64,000 bases of DNA from Paenibacillus_G filicis (GTDB lineage Bacteria; Bacillota; Bacilli; Paenibacillales; NBRC-103111): NCBI RefSeq assembly GCF_038070315.1, contig NZ_JBBPCC010000003.1, positions 286,365 to 350,364 of the forward strand, in the 5' to 3' direction. The position numbers and the translations under genes are program-made. Below the pieces are notes generated by a model. The model was not told the origin of the DNA. It saw only the letters and a program-made list of their open reading frames with translations, and did not search any database. This document shows, one piece after another, positions 8,346-15,807 of the stretch (position 1 is its first letter; each line of letters begins with the position of its first letter).

Positions 8346-8387
8346 GCCGCCAACTGATCATCTGACGATGACAGGAGGCGGCCTCTT
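8346..8387 (+). terminator. Possible terminator after the importer operon
   Basis: GCCGCC and GGCGGC enclose an inner TCATC/GATGA stem, followed by CTCTTT. The T run is short, so this is tentative. Confidence 0.35.
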
Positions 8388-8455
8388 TCCGTTCTTAAAT
8401 AAATAAAGCCCGATCGCATCCGTAACGGCATGAGCAATCGGACTATTCAGTCCTC

Positions 8456-9013
8456 TTAGTTGGCGCTGACAGCAGCGGCAGCTTCGTTGGTATGTATTAC
8501 CTGTCCGGTAACTTCCTGCGGTCTTGCCAGCAGATTCAGAATCGGGCAAACCCGCTCGACCGCTTCATGCAGCTCTTCAATCTCCTTGGCTCCGGCTGGG
8601 GAGTCGATATGAAGCTCATAGCTAATGTGATGCGGCCAGAACGGAATATGCTCGTACCCCGGCTTGCCTGCATACGGATGAAGCTCTCCCTTAATCTCCA
8701 CGTCCAGAGCATTCAAGGGAACGCCCAGCGTCGCCGCCTGAATGAGCGTAATATGAGTCAGGCAGCTTCCCAGCACCCCGAGCTGAATTTCAGCAGAATT
8801 CGGCCCCAGGTCAAATCCCGCAAAGTCGGGATCGCTATCGCTGATAATCTGGAACCCGCGTACTCGAATTTCTCGCACGCCGGTCCTTCCTTTGGCGCTT
8901 ACACGGGCCGTCAGTACGTTGGATTCCAAGAGATCGGTACGCTGGACCCGCTCTTCGTCCCTGCGCAAGATCGCGTCCCGTTTGGCTTGTAAGTATCCGT
9001 TCAAATCGCTCAT
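8456..9013 (-). CDS. OsmC family protein
   Basis: A 185-residue protein with the OsmC/Ohr fold. The two family cysteines are visible in GSCLTH (about 103) and VCPILN (about 155). OsmC/Ohr proteins reduce organic hydroperoxides through this pair, while YhfA-like members have less clear roles. The cysteines here sit in the pattern of the OsmC/YhfA branch, not Ohr. It is encoded between a sulfonate-type importer and sulfur amino-acid genes, on the opposite strand to the importer. GGAGCGAAGGAAC precedes the ATG. Confidence 0.85.
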   Translation of the reverse strand: MSDLNGYLQAKRDAILRRDEERVQRTDLLESNVLTARVSAKGRTGVREIRVRGFQIISDSDPDFAGFDLGPNSAEIQLGVLGSCLTHITLIQAATLGVPLNALDVEIKGELHPYAGKPGYEHIPFWPHHISYELHIDSPAGAKEIEELHEAVERVCPILNLLARPQEVTGQVIHTNEAAAAVSAN

Positions 9014-9075
9014 GTTCCTTCGCTCCTTCGTTTTCGATTAACTGCTGCTTGCTTGCCGCGCCGGCAGTTCCATCC

Positions 9076-9432
9076 TTACATGCGCTGCAGCGCGATCACC
9101 CTTCTGGCATAGACGGTGCCTATAAAGCCCGCGGCCAGCAGAGCCGCCAGCCATGATTCGCCTTCACCGCTCGGGGCAGGACCAACAGCCCGCCGCTCCG
9201 CCAAAGAAAATCCGTCATCCGTCCGGGTGACGGACAGGCCTTCCGTCGCCGCCAGCAGACTCGTTAGCCCGGCCGCATACAGCGTCTCCTGTGCCAGTGC
9301 TTTTCCTGCATCGGGGCCGGCCGCTCCAGCTTCTCCAGCCGCAGCCAGCTCCCCGCCAGCCAGCGTGAGCACTAAGACAAGTGCAGCCGCGACCAGCGCC
9401 CTCTTGATCCTCCCGCCTCGGTACCTGTCCAT
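9076..9432 (-). CDS. Small exported or membrane protein of unknown function, attenuator-controlled
   Basis: The product of 118 residues begins with a basic segment and a strong hydrophobic helix (about 12-32), has an Ala/Gly-rich middle, and ends with a second hydrophobic stretch (about 92-108) before a basic tail. No family was recognised. The ATG at 9432 is preferred over 9438 because GGAG then lies eight bases upstream. A strong promoter (9673-9701) drives a leader of about 230 bases with a terminator/antiterminator pair, so expression is probably set by conditional termination. Confidence 0.55.
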   Translation of the reverse strand: MDRYRGGRIKRALVAAALVLVLTLAGGELAAAGEAGAAGPDAGKALAQETLYAAGLTSLLAATEGLSVTRTDDGFSLAERRAVGPAPSGEGESWLAALLAAGFIGTVYARRVIALQRM

Positions 9433-9557
9433 CTGCATAGCTCCTTCCCTTCTCCTGCATCAGCCGGTTGCCGGAGAGAGCCTCTTCTCCGCGGCTACGC
9501 GCTCAAGTTCTGCAGGCTGCGAACCTTGCCGATCTCAGCCCTCATCCTCCCGGCCAT

Positions 9558-9628
9558 AAAAAAAACTAAACATTCTCCCCGCTCAGACAGGGAAAACGTT
9601 TAGTTTCCAGATTTCCGGTCAACTAAAA
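9558..9628 (-). promoter_or_regulatory. Transcription attenuator with mutually exclusive hairpins
   Basis: On the minus strand TTTTAGTT (9628-9621) can pair with AACTAAA (9605-9599). The latter is also the 5' arm of a terminator (AAACTAAAC 9606-9598 with GTTTAGTTT 9571-9563), followed by eight T residues (9565-9558). Forming the upstream hairpin would disrupt the terminator. The arrangement lies between a strong promoter and the small secreted protein gene. Confidence 0.65.
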
Positions 9629-9672
9629 CCGACTAATCAGATAGGTTATAATTAATTTAACTCTTGATCCTT

Positions 9673-9701
9673 ATTTTAGGCGTATTTAGTAGAGATGTCA
9701 A
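9673..9701 (-). promoter_or_regulatory. Strong sigma-A promoter upstream of the attenuator
   Basis: On the minus strand TTGACA (9701-9696) and TAAAAT (9678-9673) are separated by 17 bases. Transcription would start near 9666, giving a long leader before the gene at 9432. Confidence 0.75.
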
Positions 9702-9799
9702 CGCATTTATTTACTTTTTTTGGGTACTTTCGCACCCGAGGGACAGCGGCATACGCCCCACTCTCTCTGCCGTCTTGTCCCGTCATACGTCAGCCTGTC

Positions 9800-10819
9800 C
9801 TACCCGAGCCCATACAGATCCGTGCCATAATGAAACAACAGCGGCAGCCCTCCGGTATGGAGAAAGACGACCGCCTCATACGCTTGCAGTTCCCCCGCTC
9901 TGCCGAGTGACAGCAGTCCAGCCATCGCTTTGCCCGTGTAGACCGGATCGAGCAGGATACCCTCCTGCTGGGCAGTCAGGCGAATCGCCTCGCTGCCCTC
10001 CTCCGTCATGCTGGCGTAGCCGTCGCCGACGAAGCGGTCATCCAGACGGACATCCTCTGCGGTAATCGTGTGAGACGAGCCGCTCCATTGCAGTGCTTCG
10101 TTCACCAGCCGTGCCGTCTTGGCGCGCTTGAGCTGCGTGAAGCCACTGATGCTGACGCCCAGCACATCGATCTGCACCTTGTGCTCCGTCAGGTGCGTTC
10201 CGGTAAGCAGCCCAGCAAGCGTACCGCAAGTCCCTGCGGCGACGGCCACCAGGACATGGCGCAGGCCCAGCTCCTCCAATTGGCCGGCCAGCTCATCGAG
10301 CGCCACTGCGTAGCCGAGTGTCCCCAGCAGATCCGTGCCCCCCTCCGGGATTAGCAGCGCACGGCCGCCCTCGGCTTCGATCCGCTGCCCCACCGCGCCC
10401 ATCTGTTCCTTAATCCGGACGGAGTCATTCACTCCGGAGGACGGAACGAAGGTGAACTCGGCGCCTACAAGCCGGTCCAGCAGTACATTGCCCCGCGACC
10501 GATCGGCCGGCTGCTCGCCGCTCAGCACCAAATGCGCCTTCAGCCCCGCTATACCGGACGCCGCAGCCGTCAGGAACGCATGATTGGACTGAATGGCTCC
10601 AGTCGTAACCAGATGTGTAGCACCCTCCTGCAGCGCATGACCGAGATGAAACTCCAGCTTGCGCGCCTTGTTCCCGCCTGCACCAAGTCCGGTCATATCC
10701 TCCCGCTTGATCAGCAGTCTGGCTCCCAGCAGCTCAGACAAGCGGCTAGCCTCCTGCAACGGCGTAGGCCATAGCCCGAGTGGAAACCGGGGCAACTCAC
10801 GTACCTTGCTCAAACTCAC
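9800..10819 (-). CDS. PLP-dependent D-cysteine desulfhydrase / ACC deaminase family enzyme
   Basis: A 339-residue fold-type II PLP enzyme. The PLP lysine is in GGNKARKLEF (about 50), the substrate contact region is TTGAIQSNHA, and a Gly-rich phosphate loop follows (AAGTCGTLAG). The N-terminus RFPLGLWPTPLQ is typical of the D-cysteine desulfhydrase/ACC deaminase group. It would release sulfide, pyruvate and ammonia from D-cysteine or related thiol amino acids. Location among sulfur transport genes supports the desulfhydrase reading; ACC deaminase is the main alternative. It is divergent from the LysR gene. Confidence 0.85.
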   Translation of the reverse strand: MSLSKVRELPRFPLGLWPTPLQEASRLSELLGARLLIKREDMTGLGAGGNKARKLEFHLGHALQEGATHLVTTGAIQSNHAFLTAAASGIAGLKAHLVLSGEQPADRSRGNVLLDRLVGAEFTFVPSSGVNDSVRIKEQMGAVGQRIEAEGGRALLIPEGGTDLLGTLGYAVALDELAGQLEELGLRHVLVAVAAGTCGTLAGLLTGTHLTEHKVQIDVLGVSISGFTQLKRAKTARLVNEALQWSGSSHTITAEDVRLDDRFVGDGYASMTEEGSEAIRLTAQQEGILLDPVYTGKAMAGLLSLGRAGELQAYEAVVFLHTGGLPLLFHYGTDLYGLG

Positions 10820-11037
10820 ATTCTCATCTCCTATCCGTCTGCATCCTGCCTGATGGCAGATTGTCAGCAGGCTCCTGATGCTTCGTTCTGTTCCTTTGCC
10901 ATTCCCTGCTTCCTATCAGCATAGCATAATCCCGACGGGTGAACTAGGATAATCATTTTTAACTATACTTATCGGAATTATGTGGATATTATAGACATAT
11001 ACATCCTATGAATATGGAAGGAGTACCACAACCTTAC

Positions 11038-11934
11038 ATGAATATCGAAAATATCGAGGCCTTCATCTACGTGGTTCATTTCGGAGGGTTCAAGAAAGCG
11101 GCCAGCGCCTTGTTCTTATCCCAGCCTGCCGTCACCGCCCGTATTCAATCACTCGAGCGCGAGCTGGATCTTCAATTATTCGAACGCAACGGCAAGCTCA
11201 TCTCGCTGAGCGAGGATGCCAAGCAATTCCTGCCCTATGCCGAGCAAATTCTCGGCACTTACCGGAAAAGCATGAAGCATCTGCGCAAGAGCGCGTCTCC
11301 CGATGTACTGCGGATCGGCTGCACCTCCCTTTTCTCTCATTATGTCATCCCGGACTTGCTCCCGCTGTTCCGGCAGCAATACCCTGAGATCCGGATCAAG
11401 CTGGTCACGGACAGCAACGAGCAGATTCTGGAGAAGGTGCTGAATAAGGAGCTGGATTACGGACTGGTGAGAAACCTGACCCATCCCAGCATCGAGGCGA
11501 CACGCCTGTTCGAGAATAAAATCGTGCTGGCCGTGCAGCCCGATCATCCTTTCGCCGCCAAGGGGGAAGTGACGCTGGAGGAGCTGGCCCGTCAGCCGAT
11601 CATTTTCTATGAATGCGGCTCGCTCGATTGGGCAGCGATTCACCGGATGTTCGACTCCCTCGGCAAAGTCCCGCGCATCGAAGCCCAGCTCGACAACCTC
11701 GAGGCTGCCAAGACACTGGTCAGCAGCGGCAGCGGCGTGAGCTTCCTGCCGGAGCTATCGATCCGCAAGGAACTAACAGACGGCCGGCTGAAGCGAATAA
11801 CCATCGCTCCGCTGGCGCATCTGTCCCACCCCACGAATCTGATTACGCTGAAGCAAACCGTTCCCCTCTACCGGAAAGCCCTAATTGAAATCCTTGAATC
11901 TCATATCGAATTTCCTTATAGGGTTAACGGTTGA
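11038..11934 (+). CDS. LysR family regulator, probably of sulfur amino-acid uptake
   Basis: The 298-residue product has an N-terminal winged helix (AASALFLSQPAVTARIQSLE, about 18-37) and a C-terminal inducer domain (about 88-290). The start at 11038 is chosen because family members begin MNIENIEAF; an ATG at 11008 would add ten residues but has no ribosome binding site, while AAGGAG lies within the extra part. It is divergent from the desulfhydrase and followed by a transporter, so it probably controls one or both. CysL/YtlI-like regulators of cystine uptake are the closest functional analogy. Confidence 0.85.
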   Translation: MNIENIEAFIYVVHFGGFKKAASALFLSQPAVTARIQSLERELDLQLFERNGKLISLSEDAKQFLPYAEQILGTYRKSMKHLRKSASPDVLRIGCTSLFSHYVIPDLLPLFRQQYPEIRIKLVTDSNEQILEKVLNKELDYGLVRNLTHPSIEATRLFENKIVLAVQPDHPFAAKGEVTLEELARQPIIFYECGSLDWAAIHRMFDSLGKVPRIEAQLDNLEAAKTLVSSGSGVSFLPELSIRKELTDGRLKRITIAPLAHLSHPTNLITLKQTVPLYRKALIEILESHIEFPYRVNG

Positions 11935-12050
11935 CGGTGCTGAGGGATGGATGATACATTATACACCAATAACCTTTTATACCGATCGATTAAATAGGTT
12001 TATAGTAGAGCAAGCTTATTCCCATTTCAGCAACGATGGCGGTGTGACAG

Positions 12051-12722
12051 ATGCAGTTCGATATGACTTACGTTTGGAAGATTATTCCTGACTTGTTGCG
12101 CTACGTGCCCATCACGCTGCTGATGGCCGTGCTGGCGATGGTCCTAGCCGTGGTGCTGGGCCTGGTACTTGCGCTCGTGATTAAGAGCAAAATCCCAGTT
12201 CTCGTGCAGCTCTCCGGGGTTTATATCTCTTTCTTCCGCGGAACGCCTGTACTGGTGCAGTTATTCATTATTTATTTTGGCTTGCCCCAGCTCTATGACG
12301 GCTTCAATGCGATCAGCGCCTTCAACGCCGTTATTCTCGGACTGAGTCTGAATACCTCCGCTTATCTGGCCGAAGTATTCCGTGCAGCCCTCGATTCCGT
12401 GGACCGCGGACAGCTCGAGGCGGGATACTCCGTGGGGATGTCTTACCCCGCAGCGCTTAGACGCATCATTCTGCCTCAGGCTGTCGTGAACGCTTTACCC
12501 GCTACGGGCAATATTTTTATCGGGATGATTAAAAACACATCGCTGGCTTTCACCCTGGGCGTCACCGAGCTGCTCGCCGAAGGCAAGATGCTATCATCCT
12601 CATCCCTCAAATTTTTCGAGGTTTACTTTGTCGTCGGCCTCATCTACTGGGCGCTCACGATCGTGTACAGCCGCCTCCAAGCGTGGCTGGAGCATAAATT
12701 AAGCAAGCCCTATCAACGCTAA
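12051..12722 (+). CDS. Polar amino-acid ABC transporter permease (TcyB/TcyL-like)
   Basis: A 223-residue integral membrane protein of the His/Glu/Gln permease family with about five helices. The segments SFFRGTPVLVQLFIIYFGLP and LEAGYSVGMSYPAALRRIIL are the family motifs, the second being the EAA loop that contacts the ATPase. The next gene encodes its probable binding protein. No matching ATPase gene is nearby, so the transporter must borrow one or have another locus. The LysR and monooxygenase neighbours suggest cystine or S-substituted cysteines. Confidence 0.9.
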   Translation: MQFDMTYVWKIIPDLLRYVPITLLMAVLAMVLAVVLGLVLALVIKSKIPVLVQLSGVYISFFRGTPVLVQLFIIYFGLPQLYDGFNAISAFNAVILGLSLNTSAYLAEVFRAALDSVDRGQLEAGYSVGMSYPAALRRIILPQAVVNALPATGNIFIGMIKNTSLAFTLGVTELLAEGKMLSSSSLKFFEVYFVVGLIYWALTIVYSRLQAWLEHKLSKPYQR

Positions 12723-12779
12723 CCCAAGCTTGGCACCACTATCCTACACAATCTACTCACCAATGAAGGAGTCTTAACG

Positions 12780-13604
12780 ATGAATATTCGTCTTTTTCCT
12801 CTAGTCCTGATCCCCGCCCTGCTGCTGATGTCGGCCTGCGGAGCGAAGCAGTCCGAACCGGCCAAGCCGGCAGCCGCTTCCCCAACCCCCGCTGCAGCCG
12901 CCAAAACGATCAAGGTCGGCGGCCAGCCGGATTCGTATCCGTATACGTTCAAGGAAGGCAATGAGATCAAGGGCTTCAACGTCGACATCGTCAACGCGAT
13001 CACCAGCCAAGCCGGCTACAAGGTCGAATGGTCACTCGCTGACTGGAACGGAATTGTCGGGCAGTTGGAGGTCGGCAAGATCGATACGGTACGGAATTTC
13101 GCCATTACGGACGAACGGAAGCAGAAATTCAATTTTACGAAGCCTTATTCGTTCTCAGGCGCCCAACTGCTCGTCAAGAAGGATAACAATACCATCCAGT
13201 CGCTCAAGGATATGAAGGGCAAAAAGGTTGGCGCGGCGCTCGGACAAAACTATGCCAACGTACTGAAGGAAAATGACCCCGCAGGCGAGATTCAATTGAT
13301 CACCTATGAAACGCAGGAGGTCGCGTACAAGGATCTGGAGGCCGGGCGTATCGACGCGTATGTGGCCGGACGGGAATCGCTGCTCGTGCAGATTAAGGAA
13401 AAATCACTGCCCTTCAAGCTCGCAGGCGAGCCGTTCGGGGAGAAAGCTGTCGCCTTCCCTTTCCACAAGACGAAGGAGAACGACGCTATCATCGCGGATT
13501 TCGACAAAGCGATCGACGATCTGCGCAGCAAAGGCAAGCTGAAGGAAATTGCCGAGAAATGGTTCGGCGGAGATATCACGGAAAGCGGCAGCAGTAAGAA
13601 ATAA
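12780..13604 (+). CDS. Amino-acid ABC transporter substrate-binding lipoprotein (TcyA/TcyK-like)
   Basis: A 274-residue binding protein with lipobox MSAC (Cys about 20), an Ala/Pro linker, then an SBP family 3 domain. DSYPYTFKEGNEIKGFNVDIVNAI and VGQLEVGKIDTVRNFAITDER are the expected ligand-site regions. AAGGAG precedes the ATG by eight bases. It follows the permease by 57 bases and is probably co-transcribed with it and the monooxygenase. Ligand inferred to be cystine or another sulfur amino acid. Confidence 0.88.
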   Translation: MNIRLFPLVLIPALLLMSACGAKQSEPAKPAAASPTPAAAAKTIKVGGQPDSYPYTFKEGNEIKGFNVDIVNAITSQAGYKVEWSLADWNGIVGQLEVGKIDTVRNFAITDERKQKFNFTKPYSFSGAQLLVKKDNNTIQSLKDMKGKKVGAALGQNYANVLKENDPAGEIQLITYETQEVAYKDLEAGRIDAYVAGRESLLVQIKEKSLPFKLAGEPFGEKAVAFPFHKTKENDAIIADFDKAIDDLRSKGKLKEIAEKWFGGDITESGSSKK

Positions 13605-13646
13605 CCGCTCCAGCCTAATATCTACATGCAGGGAGATGCCCATACG

Positions 13647-14999
13647 ATGACCAACCGAGCACCCATCAAGCTATCCGCCTACCTCGTAGGCACCGGCATG
13701 CATATCGCTTCCTGGAGACATCCGCATGCCCAGGCCAACGCCAGCCACGATATTGACTATTACAAGCGGCTCGCCCAGACCGCCGAGCAGGGCAAGTTCG
13801 ACTTTGTGTTCATCGCCGACAGTCTTGCAATTAACGAGGAGTCCCACTCCAACATACTGAACCGCTTCGAGCCGATTACGCTGATCACGGCGATGGCCGG
13901 AGCCACGTCGAAGATTGGAGTGGTAGCCACCGCCTCCACCTCCTATATCGAGCCGTTCAATCTCGCACGCCTGTTCATGTCGGTCGATCATATCAGCAAG
14001 GGCCGCGCCGGCTGGAACATCGTGACCACGCGGGACCTCTCGGGCAATACGGCTCGCAACTTCGGACGGGAGGAGCATTTCGAGCATAGCCTGCGCTACC
14101 AGCGTGCCAAGGAGTTTGTCGAGGTCACCCTGGGTCTCTGGGACACCTGGGAGCAGGACGCGTTCTTGTACGACAAGGAGAACGGGCAGTTCTACGACCG
14201 CTCCAAGCTGCACCGCCTGAACTATAAAGGCGAGTTTTTCAGTGTAGAGGGCCCGCTCAATATTGGGCGCTCTCCCCAAGGACGGCCGGTGCTCGTGCAG
14301 GCAGGCTCCTCCGAATCGGGACAGAACTTCGCCGCCAGCCACGCCGAGGTCATCTTCTCGCATAAAAATAATATCGAGGATGCCAAAAACTTATATGCCT
14401 CGTTCAAAAGCAAGGCTGCCGCGGAGGGACGTTCGCCCGACGACGTGTTTATCTTCCAGGGCATTTCGCCGATTATCGGCGAAACAGATGAGATCGCACG
14501 CAAAAAATTCGAATACCTGGAATCGCTCATTACCCAGGAGCATGCCTTCAGCTTCCTGACCGAATACTTCCACGGGCGTGTCGATTTCAGTCCGTATACC
14601 CTGCAAACGGGAGCAGCAGATATCGGCTTGCATCTGCTGGATGGCGTGCGCTTCGAGTTCCAGCAGCGCCAGGAACTGATCGGACGGACGAATCCGACGC
14701 TGAGAGAGCTGTACTCCCTGCTGACCGGCTCGTTCGGGGTTGAGGAATTCATCGGCTCGCCGCAGAAGGTCGCAGACCGTGTCGAGCACTGGTACCGTGA
14801 GCATGCGGCGGACGGATTTATGCTGATGTGCCCGCTTCTGCCGGATGGCCTGGATGATTTCATCCGCCTAGTCGTACCGATCCTGCAGGAGCGCGGACTG
14901 TTCCGCACCGACTATGAGGGAGACACTCTGCGGGAGCATCTGGGTCTGTCGCAGCCGTCGAGCCGGTACGAGCAGCAGGCCGTACCGCAACAACCGTGA
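13647..14999 (+). CDS. FMN-dependent LLM-class monooxygenase (NtaA/SnaA/DszA family, YtnJ-like)
   Basis: The product, of 450 residues, has the TIM-barrel flavin monooxygenase fold. It carries the NtaA/SnaA family motifs IASWRHPHA, FDFVFIADS, GRAGWNIVTT, FGREEHFEHSLRYQRAKEF and RPVLVQAGSSESG. Members oxidise nitrilotriacetate, dibenzothiophene sulfone and similar substrates using FMNH2 from a partner reductase. In Bacillus subtilis the relative YtnJ is in the cystine/S-methylcysteine operon, which matches the gene order here. No flavin reductase gene is adjacent. The ATG at 13647 is preferred over 13626 because GGGAG lies ahead of it. Confidence 0.88.
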   Translation: MTNRAPIKLSAYLVGTGMHIASWRHPHAQANASHDIDYYKRLAQTAEQGKFDFVFIADSLAINEESHSNILNRFEPITLITAMAGATSKIGVVATASTSYIEPFNLARLFMSVDHISKGRAGWNIVTTRDLSGNTARNFGREEHFEHSLRYQRAKEFVEVTLGLWDTWEQDAFLYDKENGQFYDRSKLHRLNYKGEFFSVEGPLNIGRSPQGRPVLVQAGSSESGQNFAASHAEVIFSHKNNIEDAKNLYASFKSKAAAEGRSPDDVFIFQGISPIIGETDEIARKKFEYLESLITQEHAFSFLTEYFHGRVDFSPYTLQTGAADIGLHLLDGVRFEFQQRQELIGRTNPTLRELYSLLTGSFGVEEFIGSPQKVADRVEHWYREHAADGFMLMCPLLPDGLDDFIRLVVPILQERGLFRTDYEGDTLREHLGLSQPSSRYEQQAVPQQP

Positions 15000-15006
15000 C
15001 AAAGCC

Positions 15007-15050
15007 AAAGGAGTCAAGCCGCGCGCAGAGCGAATGGCTTGACTCCTTTA
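15007..15050. terminator. Bidirectional terminator between the monooxygenase and SDR genes
   Basis: A perfect 14-bp stem (15007-15020 with 15036-15049) has T-rich flanks on both sides. It serves convergent genes ending at 14999 (plus) and 15088 (minus). Confidence 0.8.
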
Positions 15051-15087
15051 AGTTTATTGTCGGGCGTAAGGGTCCGGCCAACAGGTG

Positions 15088-15807
15088 CTAACGCAAAATG
15101 TATCCGCCATCCGGGAAAAGCGTGCTGCCCGTCGTATAACTGTTCGTCATCAGATAAACAACCGTGTGGGCGACTTCCTCCGACCGTCCGACCCGTCCGA
15201 GCAGGCACATGTCGTTATAAGCGTGATAGGATTCTTCCCGCTTCTCCTGCGTAGCGCCTTCCCAGTTGAACGCTGTCCGGATCGTACCGGGAGACACGAC
15301 GTTCACCCGGATCGGGGCAAGCTCCACAGCCAAAGCCTTGCCCAGACTTTCGATCGCGCCATTGCAGGCTGCGTAGGAAGCGCCGTCGGTGAGCGGACGT
15401 TGTCCGAAGGCGCCGGACATCAGCACGATCGAACCGCTTTTCGACAAGAACGGCGCTGCATACTTCACCGCATTGTATTGAGGCCAGAATTTGGCGTTGA
15501 AGCAGCTATGGGCCACCTCAGCCGGAGACTCAATCCCTCCCCGTACATAGGACGCACCCGGTGTGAACAAATGATCGAAGGCACCGATCTTCTCAAACAT
15601 CGTCTTGAGTTCTTCTTCAACTTGATTATTGACGGCATAGGTTTGGACCGCTTCGCTAGCGAGCAGCCTCTTGGCTTCATCAAGCTTGTCCTGCGAGCGT
15701 CCTGCGATGATGACCTCGGCTCCTTGCCGGACTGCTTCCTGTGCCGTAGCAAGCCCGATCCCCGAGCTGCCTCCTATGATGACGATGCGTTTGCCTGCCA
15801 GATTCAT
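15088..15807 (-). CDS. Short-chain dehydrogenase/reductase-like protein lacking the catalytic lysine
   Basis: A 239-residue Rossmann-fold SDR with the NAD(P) glycine motif GGSSGIG (12-18). The active-site Ser131 and Tyr145 are present, but YxxxK reads YAACN, with Asn149 (codon 15363-15361) in place of lysine. The C-terminal GSTLFPDGGY is typical. Either it is a non-canonical SDR subgroup or activity is impaired. The ATG at 15807 follows GGAG and overlaps the upstream PucR-type regulator stop by four bases, so the two form an operon. Confidence 0.85.
   Translation of the reverse strand: MNLAGKRIVIIGGSSGIGLATAQEAVRQGAEVIIAGRSQDKLDEAKRLLASEAVQTYAVNNQVEEELKTMFEKIGAFDHLFTPGASYVRGGIESPAEVAHSCFNAKFWPQYNAVKYAAPFLSKSGSIVLMSGAFGQRPLTDGASYAACNGAIESLGKALAVELAPIRVNVVSPGTIRTAFNWEGATQEKREESYHAYNDMCLLGRVGRSEEVAHTVVYLMTNSYTTGSTLFPDGGYILR

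Noticed and set aside
11008..11037. Upstream ATG for the LysR gene
   Set aside because: No ribosome binding site before it, and the extra ten residues contain the AAGGAG that probably serves the ATG at 11038.
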